64,000 bases of DNA from Streptomyces cyaneochromogenes (GCF_003963535.1 NZ_CP034539.1:2728001-2792000); one strand, 5' to 3'; numbered from the stretch's first letter, positions 1-10,070 are shown. Translations and numbers: made by a program. Notes: generated by a model not told the origin, from the sequence alone.

Positions 1-618
1 CAGGCCGTCACGGACCCGGTGCTCGATCTCGATGCCGTGGTCCATCAGCTCCAGGAAGTATCGGTCCTTGCCGAAGATGTCCTGGTAGTCGGCGGCCGCC
101 TTCAGGGCCTCGTCGTACTGGCCGAGGCGCAGGCGGGTCTGGAGCTCACCGGAGGGGCAGCCGGTGGAGGCGACGATCCCCTCGGACCACTGGGAGATGG
201 TCTCCTTGTCCATGCGGGGCCACTTCTGCAGCCAGCCCTCGGCGTACGCGTCCGAGGACAGCCGGAAGAGGTTGTGCAGACCCGTCTTGTTCACGGCCCA
301 CATCGTCTTGTGGGTGTAACCACCGGAACCGGAGACGTCGTCGCGCTTCTGGTGCGGCTGGCCCCACTGGATCTTGCGCTTGTTGCGCCGGGACTCGGGG
401 GCGACATACGCCTCGATCCCGATGATCGGGGTGACTCCGGCCTTCTTCGCGCTGTGGAAGAAGTCGTACGCCCCGTGGAGGTTGCCGTGGTCGGACATGG
501 CGATGTGCGTCATGCCCATCTCGTTGCACGCGTTGAACATGTCCTTCAGCCGCGCGGCACCGTCCAGCAGCGAGTACTGGGTGTGGACGTGCAGGTGCGT
601 GAACGGCGGCTTTGACAC
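1..618 (-). CDS. dnaE: DNA polymerase III subunit alpha, N-terminal part (truncated by window edge)
   Basis: This is the first 206 codons of the replicative polymerase; the rest lies beyond base 1. The GTG start at 618 opens [20 protein letters not shown], the classic start of the PHP domain, whose HxH pair is seen in HLHVHT. It continues with [14 protein letters not shown] and [10 protein letters not shown], all typical of bacterial DnaE. A GGAGG sits 7 nt before the GTG and fixes the start. The product polymerises DNA at the fork. Its PHP domain is the usual proofreading or structural domain in actinobacteria, but only the first part is visible, so integrity of the polymerase domain cannot be judged. 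It is divergent from the next gene across about 290 bp. Confidence 0.96.
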   Translation of the reverse strand, partial: MSKPPFTHLHVHTQYSLLDGAARLKDMFNACNEMGMTHIAMSDHGNLHGAYDFFHSAKKAGVTPIIGIEAYVAPESRRNKRKIQWGQPHQKRDDVSGSGGYTHKTMWAVNKTGLHNLFRLSSDAYAEGWLQKWPRMDKETISQWSEGIVASTGCPSGELQTRLRLGQYDEALKAAADYQDIFGKDRYFLELMDHGIEIEHRVRDGL

Positions 619-910
619 GGTTTCGGCCTCCAAGGCAAACAGGCGTCGACAAGATCCGGACCAGATTCCGAAGGGCTGCGGACAGTCTGGGGGACAGCGT
701 CGAAGTCTATGCCTCGGCACTGACACTTGAGGTAAACACTGTGGGGCGTAGCCCCTCGATGAGGGGCGGCGGTCGGGTGACGGGTGGGCGGCTCCCCCGC
801 GTACCTTCATGCGAAGAAAGCGGGCACTCCCTCGCACGCTCGTACGTTGCACATGAGGGGAGGTTCCGCCCCATACGTCATGCACCACCTGCACCAGGAG
901 GCACCCAGCG

Positions 911-2260
911 ATGTCGGTCCCCCAGCTCAACGACGAGCAGCGCGGCGACGAGATCCTCGCCGTCTTCGACACCGCCTTCGGCGAGCTCCTGGCCGCCGAC
1001 CCGGCCGCGTTCCGTGTGAAGTTCCGCAAGATGGCGGCGTCGGCGTTCGCGTTCTACCGCGGCACGGCGTGCCTCTTCTACCACGACCTCACTGCAAATA
1101 CCGGTTTCGGGTCGAAGCGCGGCGGCCCGTACCTGGACGAGCGCACCTCGCGCGTGTGGATCCACGGCGACCTGCACGCGGAGAACTTCGGCACGTACAT
1201 GGACGCCAACGGCCGGCTGATCTTCAACGTCAACGACTTCGACGAGGCGTACGTCGGCCCCTTCACCTGGGACCTCAAGCGCTTCGCCGCCTCGATCGCC
1301 CTCATCGGCTACGCCAAGGCGCTCGGCGACGAGCAGATCAGCGAGCTGGTGCGGATCTACGCGGGCGCGTACCGCGAGCGGGTGCACGCCCTGGCGACCG
1401 GCGCCAAGAGCGACGAGGTGCCGCCGTTCACGCTGGACACCGCCCAGGGCCCGCTCCTGGACGCGCTGCGGGACGCCCGCGCGCTGACCCGCTTCGGGCT
1501 GCTGGACTCGATGACGGAGATCCGTGACTTCGAGCGCCGCTTCGCCCCGGGCGGCGGCTCCATCGAGCTGGACGCGGCCACCCGCTACAAGGTGCTCGCG
1601 GCCTTCGACGGCTATTTGGAGACGCTGCCGGACGCCTCGCTGGACCGCCCCGACTCGTACCGGGTGAAGGACGTCGTCGGCCGCCGCGGCATCGGCATCG
1701 GATCGGCCGGGCTGCCGTCGTACAACATCCTCCTGGAGGGCCACACGGACGCCCTGGAGAACGACGTCGTGATCTACATCAAGCAGGCCCAGACCCCGGC
1801 CGTCTCCCGGCACATCACGGACCAGGCGCTGCGCGACTACTTCCAGCACGAGGGCCACCGCACGGTGATCTCCCAGCGCGCCCTTCAGGCCAACGCCGAC
1901 CCGTGGCTGGGCTGGACCGAGCTGGACGGCGCGGGCCAGCTGGTCGCCGAGGTCTCGCCGTACGCCGTGGACCTGGACTGGAGCGACATCGACGACCCGG
2001 AGGAGATCGCGGCGGTCGTCGCCGACCTCGGCCGGGCCACGGCCACCATGCACGCGGCGGCGGACGACACCTCCGGCGAGTCCCTGGTGCCGTTCTCCAC
2101 CGAGCGGGCCATCGACGCGGCGATCGCGGCGGACGCCGACGGAGGCGCCGGCTTCGCGGAGCTCCTGGTCGACTTCGCACACGGCTACGGCGCACGCGCG
2201 CGTGCCGACCACCAGATCTTCGTGGACCTGTTCCGCAACGGCCGGATTCCGGGTCTGTGA
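911..2260 (+). CDS. DUF2252 family protein with kinase-like (APH-type) catalytic motifs
   Basis: A 449-residue protein of the DUF2252 family, of unknown function. Residues 85-92 read HGDLHAEN, and a second motif [10 protein letters not shown] follows near 108-116. Together they resemble the catalytic HxDxxxxN loop and the metal-binding Asp of aminoglycoside-phosphotransferase and protein-kinase-like folds, so phosphotransfer to an unknown substrate is a reasonable inference. No signal peptide or membrane segment is seen, so it should be cytoplasmic. The ATG at 911 is preceded by an AGGAGG about 10 nt upstream. It stands alone between dnaE (divergent) and a membrane protein gene 89 bp downstream. 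Family assignment is firm and the activity is not. Confidence 0.88.
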   Translation: MSVPQLNDEQRGDEILAVFDTAFGELLAADPAAFRVKFRKMAASAFAFYRGTACLFYHDLTANTGFGSKRGGPYLDERTSRVWIHGDLHAENFGTYMDANGRLIFNVNDFDEAYVGPFTWDLKRFAASIALIGYAKALGDEQISELVRIYAGAYRERVHALATGAKSDEVPPFTLDTAQGPLLDALRDARALTRFGLLDSMTEIRDFERRFAPGGGSIELDAATRYKVLAAFDGYLETLPDASLDRPDSYRVKDVVGRRGIGIGSAGLPSYNILLEGHTDALENDVVIYIKQAQTPAVSRHITDQALRDYFQHEGHRTVISQRALQANADPWLGWTELDGAGQLVAEVSPYAVDLDWSDIDDPEEIAAVVADLGRATATMHAAADDTSGESLVPFSTERAIDAAIAADADGGAGFAELLVDFAHGYGARARADHQIFVDLFRNGRIPGL

Positions 2261-2349
2261 CGGAAAGGCCGCTCACAGGCGTTCCGTCGTCGCCCACAGG
2301 CACCCTTTAAGGGTCTCTTACAGGACTACGTGCCACACTCTTCTCCGCC

Positions 2350-3045
2350 ATGGACATATCCGGGACCCAGCTACGAGCCGTACGCGCGGCGCTGTTCACG
2401 TCACTCGTCGTGACGCTCAGCGCCGCGTCGCACGTGCTGCTGTCCCGGGCCCCGCTGCCGCTGAGCACGGTGGCCCTGCTCGCGGCGGCCGTGTTCGCGC
2501 TCGCGTACGCCATGGCCGGCCGGGAACGGACCTACGGGCGGATCGCCGCCCTGCTGATCCCGCTGGAACTGGCCGCCGACACGATCCTCACCACCGGGCA
2601 GCACGTCTGTTACGGCCGGGCGGGCGGCCCGGTCACGGGCCCCCTGCGCTCCGTCGGCTTCGACGTACTGTGCGGCGACAACACCGCCGTGGGCACGTCC
2701 CTGGCCGGCGTGACGGGCACCGACACCCGCCACCTGGCGACCCTCCTCACCGCCCAGGCCGACCCGGCGACGCCCTGGCTCCTGCTCGGCGCGCACATCG
2801 GCGTCGGCCTCCTCGCGGCCGCCTGGCTGCGGCGCGGCGAGCGGGCCCTGGCACAGCTGCTGCGCGCGGTGACGGCGACCACGTTCCGCCCGCTGCTGCT
2901 GGCGGTCGCCGCGGTGACGGTCCGCCGGACCGCACCGGTCCGCCGCCTGCCGCGCCCGGCCCGCCGGACGGCCGGCGCCCGCACCCTCCTCCTCGTGCAC
3001 TCCCTGGGACGGCGTGGACCACCGTGCTCGCCCGCCTTCGCCTGA
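2350..3045 (+). CDS. Small integral membrane protein of unknown function
   Basis: A 231-residue protein I do not recognise. It shows about four hydrophobic helices, near residues 12-30, 37-55, 62-80 and 137-156, then an Arg/Ala-rich, probably cytoplasmic C-terminus. There are two cysteines in the loop between helices 3 and 4 (HVCYG, VLCGD). Codon third positions are strongly GC-rich, which supports real coding. The ATG has only a weak purine-rich stretch upstream, so the start is uncertain. The gene for a DsbA-like thiol protein follows 79 bp downstream on the same strand. A functional link to that redox protein is possible but only inferred from position. Confidence 0.6.
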   Translation: MDISGTQLRAVRAALFTSLVVTLSAASHVLLSRAPLPLSTVALLAAAVFALAYAMAGRERTYGRIAALLIPLELAADTILTTGQHVCYGRAGGPVTGPLRSVGFDVLCGDNTAVGTSLAGVTGTDTRHLATLLTAQADPATPWLLLGAHIGVGLLAAAWLRRGERALAQLLRAVTATTFRPLLLAVAAVTVRRTAPVRRLPRPARRTAGARTLLLVHSLGRRGPPCSPAFA

Positions 3046-3124
3046 GCGCGAACGGCAGCTGAGCACCACAGCCCACCCGAACGTATTCCGCACACGACGT
3101 GTGCGCGTCCCCATGGAGATCAAG

Positions 3125-3964
3125 ATGAGCAAGCGGAACAGCCAGGCGGCGAAGACGGCGGCCCGTGAGCGGCTGCGCGCCGAGCGCGAGCGCGAGGCGA
3201 AGCGGGCGAAGGCGAGGCGGCAGATCGTCGTCGCCGCCTCGGTGGTCGGCGTGCTGGCGGCGGCCGGCGGCATCGGCTACGCCATCGTGCAGGCCAACAA
3301 GCCCAGCCAGTGGGAGGCCGTGAAGAAGGACAAGGTCGTCGCTCCGGCCAACACCACGGGCACGAACGGCACGACCGTCGTCATCGGCAAGGACAGCGCC
3401 AAGAAGACCCTCAAGGTCTACGAGGACCCGCGCTGCCCCATCTGCGCCTCGTTCGAGCAGGAGGCCGGCTCGACGGTCGACAAGGACATCGAGGACGGCA
3501 AGTACAAGGTCCAGTTCATCGGCGGCACGTTCCTCGACGGCGACTCGCTGAAGGACGGCAAGATCGGCTCCAACGGCGAGGGCTCCAAGAACGCGATGAG
3601 CGCCATGGGCGCCGCGCTGAACGTGAGCCCGGAGGCGTTCCTCGCGTACAAGAACGCGCTCTATTCGGCGAAGTTCCACCCGGCGGAGTCGGACGACAAG
3701 TTCAAGGACGACGACTACCTGATCGAGATCGGGGATTCCGTCCCCGCCCTGAAGAACAACGCCAAGTTCCAGAACGCCGTGAAGAAGGGCACGTACGACG
3801 CCTGGGCGCTCGCCATGTCGAAGACCTTCGACACCAACAAGGACGGCGTGACGGGCACCCCGAGCTTCGTCATGGACGGCAACGTGCTCAAGACGTCCAA
3901 CCCCAACCAGCCGTGGACGGCGGCCGAGTTCACCAAGGCGGTGGACGCGGCCCTCAAGGGCTGA
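3125..3964 (+). CDS. Membrane-anchored DsbA/thioredoxin-fold protein
   Basis: A 279-residue protein with a charged Lys/Arg-rich cytoplasmic N-terminus (residues 1-33), one transmembrane helix (about 34-57) and an extracytoplasmic thioredoxin-fold domain. The CPIC motif (Cys104-Pro-Ile-Cys107 in DPRCPICASF) is the expected redox pair, and GTPSF near residue 255 supplies the cis-proline loop. This matches the DsbA-like thioredoxin_4 family common in actinobacteria, which oxidises or isomerises disulfides in exported proteins. The ATG at 3125 is chosen because GGAG lies 6 nt upstream; an in-frame ATG at 3113 would have no such site. A hairpin follows the stop. The next gene, phoD, encodes an exported enzyme. 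Confidence 0.87.
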   Translation: MSKRNSQAAKTAARERLRAEREREAKRAKARRQIVVAASVVGVLAAAGGIGYAIVQANKPSQWEAVKKDKVVAPANTTGTNGTTVVIGKDSAKKTLKVYEDPRCPICASFEQEAGSTVDKDIEDGKYKVQFIGGTFLDGDSLKDGKIGSNGEGSKNAMSAMGAALNVSPEAFLAYKNALYSAKFHPAESDDKFKDDDYLIEIGDSVPALKNNAKFQNAVKKGTYDAWALAMSKTFDTNKDGVTGTPSFVMDGNVLKTSNPNQPWTAAEFTKAVDAALKG

Positions 3965-3985
3965 ATCGACGACTGGTCGAAGAGC

Positions 3986-4009
3986 GGGCGAACTTTTACC
4001 GGTTCGCCC
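3986..4009. terminator. Hairpin after the DsbA-like gene
   Basis: An 8-bp inverted repeat (GGGCGAAC / GTTCGCCC) with an 8-nt loop lies 22 bp after the stop codon and 36 bp before the phoD start. It fits a factor-independent terminator for the upstream gene, though no T-run follows. The right arm GTTCGCCC also resembles a half-site of the Streptomyces PhoP box. Confidence 0.5.
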
Positions 4010-4044
4010 TCTCTCGTTCATACCGATCAGTAACCTGATCGTCC

Positions 4045-5727
4045 GTGACCAGTCCATACAGATCAACCGAGAGCGCGTCCTCGTCCGCCGAGAGCGCCAA
4101 ATCCCGTTCCCCTCGCCGCCGTACGGTCGTCAAGGCCGCGGCGGCGACGGCCGTCCTGGCCGGTCCGCTCGCCGCCGCGCTCCCAGCCGGCGCCGTGGAC
4201 GCGGCCCCCGCCTTCCTGCACGGCGTCGCCTCCGGTGACCCGCTGCCCGACGGCGTCCTGCTGTGGACCCGTGTGACGCCCGTGCCCGAGGCGACCCCCG
4301 GCTCCGGGCTCGGCCCGGACACCGAGGTCAGCTGGATCGTCGCCCGGGACAAGGCGCTGACGAACATAGTCGCCAAGGGCTCGACCACGGCGAAGGCCGC
4401 CTCCGACCACACCGTCAAGGCCGACATACGCGGCCTGGAGCCGGCCACCGACTACTGGTTCCGCTTCTCCGCGGGCGGCACGGACTCCCCGGTGGCGCGT
4501 ACCCGCACCGCGCCGGCGGCGAACGCGTCCGTGTCCAACCTCCGCTTCGGTGTGGCCTCCTGCGCCAACTGGGAGGGCGGCTACTTCTCCGCGTACCGCC
4601 ACCTCGCGGCCCGCGGCGACCTGGACGCCTGGCTGCACCTGGGCGACTACATCTACGAGTACGGCACCGGCGAGTACGGCACGCGCGGCACCGTCGTACG
4701 GCAGACCACGCCCACCCACGAGATCCGCACGCTCGCCGACTACCGGATCCGGCACGGCAAGTACAAGACGGACCCGGATCTGCAGGCCCTGCACGCGAAG
4801 GCGCCCGCCATCGCCATCTGGGACGACCACGAGATCGCCAACGACTCCTGGTCGGGCGGCGCCGAGAACCACACCGAGGGCGCCGAGGGCACCTGGGCCG
4901 CGCGCCAGGCCGCCGCCAAGCAGGCCTACTTCGAGTGGATGCCGGTGCGCCCGGCGATCGCCGGCACCACCTACCGCCGCCTGCGCTTCGGCAAGCTCGC
5001 CGACCTCTCCCTGCTCGACCTGCGCTCCTTCCGCTCGCAGCAGGTGTCCGTCGGCAACGGCGAGGTCGACGACCCGGACCGCACCCTCACCGGCAGGGCC
5101 CAACTGGACTGGCTGAAGGCGGGGCTGAAGTCCTCCGACACCACCTGGCGGCTGGTCGGCAACTCGGTGATGATCTCGCCGTTCGCGATCGGCTCCCTCA
5201 CCGCGGACCTGCTCAAGCCGCTGGCCAAGCTGCTGGGCCTGCCGCAGGAGGGGCTCGCCCTCAACCCCGACCAGTGGGACGGCTACACGGACGACCGCCG
5301 GGAGCTGCTCGCCCACCTGCGCTCGAACGCGATCCGCAACACCGTGTTCCTGACCGGCGACATCCACATGGCGTGGGCCAACGACGTGCCGGTGGACGCC
5401 GGTACGTACCCGCTGTCCGCGTCCGCCGCCACGGAGTTCGTCGTCACCTCGGTCACCTCCGACAACCTCGACGACATCGTCAAGGTCCCCGAGGGCACGG
5501 TCTCCGCGATCGCCTCGCCGATCATCAAGGCCGCCAACCGGCACGTCCACTGGGTCGACACCGACCGCCACGGCTACGGCGTCCTGGACATCACGGCCGA
5601 CCGCGCGCAGATGGACTACTACGTCCTGTCCGACAAGACCAAGCAGAACGCGACCGCCTCCTGGGCCCGTTCGTACCGCACCCGCAGCGGGACGCAGAAG
5701 GTGGAGCGCACGTACGACCCGGTCTGA
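4045..5727 (+). CDS. phoD: Tat-exported alkaline phosphatase/phosphodiesterase PhoD
   Basis: A 560-residue PhoD-family metallophosphoesterase that releases phosphate from extracellular phosphomonoesters or diesters under phosphate limitation. The N-terminus carries a twin-arginine signal ([12 protein letters not shown], residues 22-33, then a hydrophobic Ala/Leu stretch), so it is folded before export. A fibronectin-like N-domain (about 55-155) precedes the phosphatase domain. That domain shows [10 protein letters not shown] (the Cys fits the iron ligand of this family), [21 protein letters not shown] and [10 protein letters not shown]. The GTG at 4045 has no clear ribosome site and may be read from a leaderless transcript. 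In S. coelicolor phoD is known to be PhoP-controlled. It converges with the next gene, 26 bp away. Confidence 0.93.
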   Translation: MTSPYRSTESASSSAESAKSRSPRRRTVVKAAAATAVLAGPLAAALPAGAVDAAPAFLHGVASGDPLPDGVLLWTRVTPVPEATPGSGLGPDTEVSWIVARDKALTNIVAKGSTTAKAASDHTVKADIRGLEPATDYWFRFSAGGTDSPVARTRTAPAANASVSNLRFGVASCANWEGGYFSAYRHLAARGDLDAWLHLGDYIYEYGTGEYGTRGTVVRQTTPTHEIRTLADYRIRHGKYKTDPDLQALHAKAPAIAIWDDHEIANDSWSGGAENHTEGAEGTWAARQAAAKQAYFEWMPVRPAIAGTTYRRLRFGKLADLSLLDLRSFRSQQVSVGNGEVDDPDRTLTGRAQLDWLKAGLKSSDTTWRLVGNSVMISPFAIGSLTADLLKPLAKLLGLPQEGLALNPDQWDGYTDDRRELLAHLRSNAIRNTVFLTGDIHMAWANDVPVDAGTYPLSASAATEFVVTSVTSDNLDDIVKVPEGTVSAIASPIIKAANRHVHWVDTDRHGYGVLDITADRAQMDYYVLSDKTKQNATASWARSYRTRSGTQKVERTYDPV

Positions 5728-5753
5728 CCCGGCTCCCGCGGAGTCCCGAAGGC

Positions 5754-6323
5754 TTACAAGGTGTCGAGGAAGCCGAGTGCCACCCGCCAGGTGGCCTCGG
5801 CGGCCTCCTCGTCGTAGTCCGGCAGATCGGGGTCGGTGTAGACGTGGCCGGCGCCCGCGTACCGGTACACCTCCACGTCGGCGCCCGCTCTGCCCATCTG
5901 CAGATACCAGGCGCTCAGCCAGTCGTCCGTCTCGAAGGGGTCCGGCTCGGCGACATGCAGCTGCACCGGAAGATCGTCCACCGAGGCGTTCGCCGCGATG
6001 TCCGACGTGCCGTGCAGGAGCAGCAGCCCGCGCGCCCTCTCGTCGCCGAGCGCGAGGGTCTGGGCGATGGAGGCGCCGAGCGAGAACCCGGCGTAGACCA
6101 GACCCCGCTCCGAGTAGGGCGCGGCGGCGAGCACGGCCCGCTTGAGCAGCTCGTCCTTGCCGATCCGGTCGTTGAAGTCCATGCCCTCCTCGACCGTCTC
6201 GAACGTACGCCCCTCGAAGAGGTCCGGCGTCCACACCTCGTGTCCGGCGGCGCGCAGCCGGTCCGCTGCCTGGTGCACCGCGGGCCTGAGGCCATAGGTC
6301 GAGTGGAAGAGCATGATGTTCAT
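5754..6323 (-). CDS. Dienelactone-hydrolase-family alpha/beta hydrolase
   Basis: A compact 189-residue alpha/beta hydrolase. The nucleophile elbow is GFSLG with Ser81, where authentic dienelactone hydrolases carry Cys. Asp128 or Asp133 (AEPDPFETDD) and His160 (GAGHVYTDP) complete a triad. Family length and the FxSTYGLRP start match the small DLH-like hydrolases widespread in actinobacteria, whose substrates are unknown. It is cytoplasmic, with no signal peptide. It is transcribed towards phoD and divergently from the MscS gene, whose start lies 96 bp away, so the two share a short promoter region. Confidence 0.85.
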   Translation of the reverse strand: MNIMLFHSTYGLRPAVHQAADRLRAAGHEVWTPDLFEGRTFETVEEGMDFNDRIGKDELLKRAVLAAAPYSERGLVYAGFSLGASIAQTLALGDERARGLLLLHGTSDIAANASVDDLPVQLHVAEPDPFETDDWLSAWYLQMGRAGADVEVYRYAGAGHVYTDPDLPDYDEEAAEATWRVALGFLDTL

Positions 6324-6418
6324 GAGGCCATGGTGCCAGCCGGGTCCGACAACGCCGTGACCACCGCCTCACCGGCGCACATGTTCATGACCCCCCTGGA
6401 GTGGTTACGTTCGGGGGC

Positions 6419-7540
6419 ATGGAGAACATACTCCGCCCGCTGATCGTGATCGGCGGCTCGGTTCTGCTCACCCTGATCATCGGGTGGGCCACCGACCGCC
6501 TGATGCGCAAGGCCGACGAACGGCACAGTGAGACCCCGCTGTGGGGTCAGCTGCGCCGCGCCCGCGTCCCCTACCAGCTCGTCCTGTGTACGGCCCTGCT
6601 CAGAGGGTCGTACGACGAGGCCGAGCTGCTGCTCGAACACCGGGTCGCCGTCGGCCGGGTGCTGTCCCTGGTGCTGATCGGGGCGGCCGCCTGGCTGGCG
6701 ATCCGGATCGCGGCCGCGGTCGTGGAGACGACGTACAGCCGCTATGCCCGCGTCCATCGCGACCCGGCCCGGGTCCGGCGGGTGCGCACCCAGGTGACGT
6801 TGATCATGCGTGTGGTGGCGGCGGTCGTCGGCGTGGTGGCCGTGGCGGCGATGCTGCTGACGTTCCCGGCGATGCGCGCGGCCGGCGCCTCGCTGCTGGC
6901 ATCGGCCGGCATCCTCGGCATCGTCGCCGGTGTCGCGGCCCAGTCCACGCTGAGCAACATGTTCGCCGGGCTGCAGATCGCCTTCGGCGACATGGTGCGC
7001 ATCGGGGACACGGTCGTGGTGGACGGTGAGTGGGGCACCGTCGAGGAGATCACGCTGACGTTCCTGACGGTGCGGACCTGGGACGAGCGCCGGATCACGA
7101 TGCCCGTCTCGTACTTCACGTCGAAGGCGTTCGAGAACTGGTCGCGCGGCGGCGCCCAGATGACCGGCACCGTCTTCCTCCACGTCGACCACTCGGCGCC
7201 GATGGAGGCGATGCGCGATCAGCTCCGCGACGTCCTGCGCGCGTGCCCGGCGTGGGACGGCCGCGACTACGGCCTGGTCGTCACCGACTCGACGCCCAGC
7301 ACGATGGAGGTGCGGGCACTGGTCACCGCGAAGGACGCGGACGACCTGTGGACGGTCCGGGTCACGGTGCGCGAGCAGCTGATCCGCTGGCTGACCGAAC
7401 GGCACCCGTACGCGCTGCCGCGCGTCAACGCGACGGACGCGGTCCTGCCGCCCGGCTTCCCCGTCCCCCAGCGCGTCCCGACCGGCCGCCGTACCCACCA
7501 GCACGACCACCAGCCGGCGGCGCGCCCGGAGCGGCCCTGA
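6419..7540 (+). CDS. MscS-family mechanosensitive ion channel
   Basis: A 373-residue membrane protein with an N-terminal helix (about 5-25), two further helices (about 80-100 and 125-150), and the Gly/Ala-rich pore helix AGILGIVAGVAAQ, followed by SNMFAGLQIAFGDMVRIGD, the MscS family signature. The beta domain (VVDGEWGTVEEITLTFLTVR) and an alpha/beta cytoplasmic domain follow. The His/Pro/Arg-rich tail looks disordered. The family opens under membrane tension to release solutes after osmotic downshock. The ATG at 6419 follows a GGGGG stretch; an in-frame GTG at 6401 would add six residues. It converges with the SDR gene. Confidence 0.9.
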   Translation: MENILRPLIVIGGSVLLTLIIGWATDRLMRKADERHSETPLWGQLRRARVPYQLVLCTALLRGSYDEAELLLEHRVAVGRVLSLVLIGAAAWLAIRIAAAVVETTYSRYARVHRDPARVRRVRTQVTLIMRVVAAVVGVVAVAAMLLTFPAMRAAGASLLASAGILGIVAGVAAQSTLSNMFAGLQIAFGDMVRIGDTVVVDGEWGTVEEITLTFLTVRTWDERRITMPVSYFTSKAFENWSRGGAQMTGTVFLHVDHSAPMEAMRDQLRDVLRACPAWDGRDYGLVVTDSTPSTMEVRALVTAKDADDLWTVRVTVREQLIRWLTERHPYALPRVNATDAVLPPGFPVPQRVPTGRRTHQHDHQPAARPERP

Positions 7541-7594
7541 CCGTCAAGGGCTGCCGTGACCGTCGTAGGCGGCTTCCGGCCGTCTCCGACGGGC

Positions 7595-8335
7595 TCAGTG
7601 GCCGCGCTCGGCCCCGCCGTTCACCTGGATGATCTGCGAGGTGATGTGCCCGGCGCCGTGGGACGCCAGCCAGTGCAGGGTCGCGGCGACGTCCCCCGGC
7701 GTACCGGCCCGCCCGGTCGAGGTCTCCGCGACCAGCCGCTCCCGCCGCTCCTCGTCCATGCCGTCGCCGAAGAACTCGGTGTCCTCGACGTACCCGGGCG
7801 CGACCACGTTCACGGTGATCCCGCGCGGCCCCAACTGCCGGGCCAGATCATGGGCGTACGGGTGCAGCGCGGCCTTGGACGCCGCGTAGGCCCCGCTGCC
7901 GGACCCCCGGAAGGCGGCGATGGAGCTGAGGAACAGGACCCGCCCGCCGGGGTCGGCGAGACGGTCCTTCAGGGCCTCGGTGAGCAGGGCGGCGGTCAGG
8001 GTGTTGAGGCCGAAGTTGAGGGTCCAGTTGTGCAGGACGACGTCGAGGGGCTCGTCGCTGTCCACCCTGGGCTCCAGATACCCGCTGCCTCCGGCGCTGT
8101 GGATCAGTACGTCCACGGTGCCGAACTCGGACGCCACGAAGCGCTCCACGCCCCGCGCGCCGCTCGTCCTGCTCAGATCCGCCGCGTAGGTGAGGGCACC
8201 GGGCACACCGGCCCGCTCCAGCACCTCGGCGCGCCGCCCGAGCAGCAGGACCCGGTCCCCGTCCGCCGCGAACAACTGGGCCGCCGCGAGCCCGATTCCC
8301 GTACCGCCACCACTGATCACCACGTTGCGAGCCAT
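7595..8335 (-). CDS. Short-chain dehydrogenase/reductase (SDR)
   Basis: A 246-residue classical SDR. Residues 9-15 (SGGGTGIG) form the dinucleotide-binding glycine motif, HSAGGSG corresponds to the NAG region, and GAYAASKAAL contains the catalytic Tyr-x-x-x-Lys. FLSSIAAF provides the catalytic Ser, and VNVVAPGYVEDTEF is the usual post-catalytic loop. An NAD(P)-dependent alcohol/ketone conversion is expected; the substrate cannot be told from sequence. The ATG at 8335 gives the standard SDR N-terminus (MARNVVIS); in-frame upstream starts exist but add an unrelated leader. It is convergent with the MscS gene and lies 61 bp downstream of the antiporter gene on the same strand. Confidence 0.88.
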   Translation of the reverse strand: MARNVVISGGGTGIGLAAAQLFAADGDRVLLLGRRAEVLERAGVPGALTYAADLSRTSGARGVERFVASEFGTVDVLIHSAGGSGYLEPRVDSDEPLDVVLHNWTLNFGLNTLTAALLTEALKDRLADPGGRVLFLSSIAAFRGSGSGAYAASKAALHPYAHDLARQLGPRGITVNVVAPGYVEDTEFFGDGMDEERRERLVAETSTGRAGTPGDVAATLHWLASHGAGHITSQIIQVNGGAERGH

Positions 8336-8396
8336 GATCCGAGCGTACAAAGGGAGGCAGGACATGCCGCGTACGTTCACACGACTGCCATGAAGA

Positions 8397-10013
8397 TCAC
8401 CGCAGACTGCGCACGTCCAGATGCCGCAGCACCCGGTCCACCACCTCCGGGTCGGCCCCCGGCTCGCTGCGCGCCGCCAGCACCTCGTGCCGCGCCGCGC
8501 TCAGCAGCTCCCCCTGGATCCGCCGCACCCGCTTCAGGCGCCGCAGCCGTTCCCGATGCGCCTCCCTGCGCTCCTCCTCCCCCATGTCCGGGCTGATCCG
8601 CACCCCGATCTCGAAGGCCCGCCGCAGCATCTGCTCGGACAGGTCCTCCGGCAGATCCTCCACGGCCTCGATCTCCCTGAGCCTGCGCTTGGCCGCCTTG
8701 GCCGCCCGCACCGCCAGCTGCTTCTCGAACTCCTTCTCCCGCGCGCTGTCGGCCTGCACCCCGAGCCTCTTCACCAGCCACGGCAGGGTCAGTCCCTGGA
8801 GCACCAGCGTCGCCATGATCACCCCGAACGCGATGAACACGATCTCGTCCCGGTCGGGGAAGGCGGCCCCCGAGTCCGTCTCCAGCGGAATGGCCAGCGC
8901 CAGGGCGACCGAGGCCACGCCACGCATCCCCGACCACCACATCACGACGGTCTCGCGCCAGCCCAACGGGATCTCCTCGTCGTAGTCCCGTTTCGTGTGC
9001 ATCCGTTTGGTGAGCCAGGTGGCCGGCAGCAACCACAGCAGCCGCACCACTACGACGACACCGACCACCGCGGCCGCCCAGCCGAGCATCTCGTGCCACC
9101 GCCCGGACGCCGTGCGCACCGCGATGTGCAGTTCGAGCCCGATCAGCCCGAACGCGACGCCGGTGACCAGCGTGTCGACGATGTCCCAGAAGGTGTGCCC
9201 GGCGAGCCGGGTCATCACGTCGTCGGCGCCGGTGGCGTACTCGGCGAGGAACAGGGCGGTGACGAGCACCGCGAGCACACCGGAGCCGTGGAGCTCCTCG
9301 GCCAGCACGTACGAGGCGTACGGCACCAGCAGCGTGAGCCCGATCTGCAGGGTCGGGTCCCCCAGCAGATCCATCAGCTTGTTGGCGCCCCACCCCAGGG
9401 CGAGCCCGACGGCCAGTGCCACCACGGCGGACAGCAGGAGATCGAGTCCGGCCTCCCACGGCGAGAAGGTGCCGCTCACGGCGGCCGCGATCGCCACGTG
9501 GTACAGCACGATGGCGGTCACGTCGTTGAAGAGCCCCTCGCCCTCCAGGATGGACACCAGACGCCGGGGCAGCCCGAGTTGCCCGGCGACGGCGGTCGCG
9601 GCGACCGGATCGGGCGGCGCGACGAGCGCGCCCAGCGCCACGGCGGCGGCGAGCGGCAGCCCGGGCACGATCGCGTGGGCGACCGCGGCCACGCACACCG
9701 TCGTGACGAACACCAGCGCCACGGCCAGCAGAAAGATGGGCCGCACGTTCGCCGCGAACTGCCGCCAGGAGGTCCGCCGTACGGCCGCGTACAGCAACGG
9801 CGGCAACAGCAGCGGCAGGATCAGATCCGGCGGAACCTCGACGTTCGGGACGAACTCGAGCAACGCGAGAACGATCCCGAGCAGCGTCATCAACACCGGC
9901 GCCGGCAAACCGACCCGGTCCCCCACCGGGACACTGACCACGGCCCCGAGCAACAGCACGAACAGCAGGGCCAACTGATCCACGCTCAGCGCTCCGATGA
10001 CATCGGCGTACAC
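8397..10013 (-). CDS. CPA1-family Na+/H+ antiporter
   Basis: A 538-residue cation:proton antiporter with about 12 transmembrane helices in residues 8-405 and a charged cytoplasmic tail of about 130 residues. Family motifs are visible: VAPPDPVAATAV (Asp135) and EGEGLFNDVTAIVL, where Asn163-Asp164 are the ion-exchange residues of CPA1 exchangers. It should extrude Na+ or K+ in exchange for protons. The C-terminal tail is rich in Arg, Glu and Leu heptads and may form a regulatory coiled coil. The ATG at 10013 opens MYADVIGALSVDQLALLF, consistent with an N-terminal helix. It lies 57 bp downstream of the GNAT gene on the same strand. Confidence 0.9.
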   Translation of the reverse strand: MYADVIGALSVDQLALLFVLLLGAVVSVPVGDRVGLPAPVLMTLLGIVLALLEFVPNVEVPPDLILPLLLPPLLYAAVRRTSWRQFAANVRPIFLLAVALVFVTTVCVAAVAHAIVPGLPLAAAVALGALVAPPDPVAATAVAGQLGLPRRLVSILEGEGLFNDVTAIVLYHVAIAAAVSGTFSPWEAGLDLLLSAVVALAVGLALGWGANKLMDLLGDPTLQIGLTLLVPYASYVLAEELHGSGVLAVLVTALFLAEYATGADDVMTRLAGHTFWDIVDTLVTGVAFGLIGLELHIAVRTASGRWHEMLGWAAAVVGVVVVVRLLWLLPATWLTKRMHTKRDYDEEIPLGWRETVVMWWSGMRGVASVALALAIPLETDSGAAFPDRDEIVFIAFGVIMATLVLQGLTLPWLVKRLGVQADSAREKEFEKQLAVRAAKAAKRRLREIEAVEDLPEDLSEQMLRRAFEIGVRISPDMGEEERREAHRERLRRLKRVRRIQGELLSAARHEVLAARSEPGADPEVVDRVLRHLDVRSLR

Positions 10014-10070
10014 AAGGCAGACCTCAAGCCTGCCACGCCGCCTCTCTCACCAGCGCCTACGGACCCCCGG

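Noticed and set aside
4063..6372. A long minus-strand frame across phoD
   Set aside because: No recognisable domain; it runs opposite the fully supported PhoD and in a shadow frame of the hydrolase gene.
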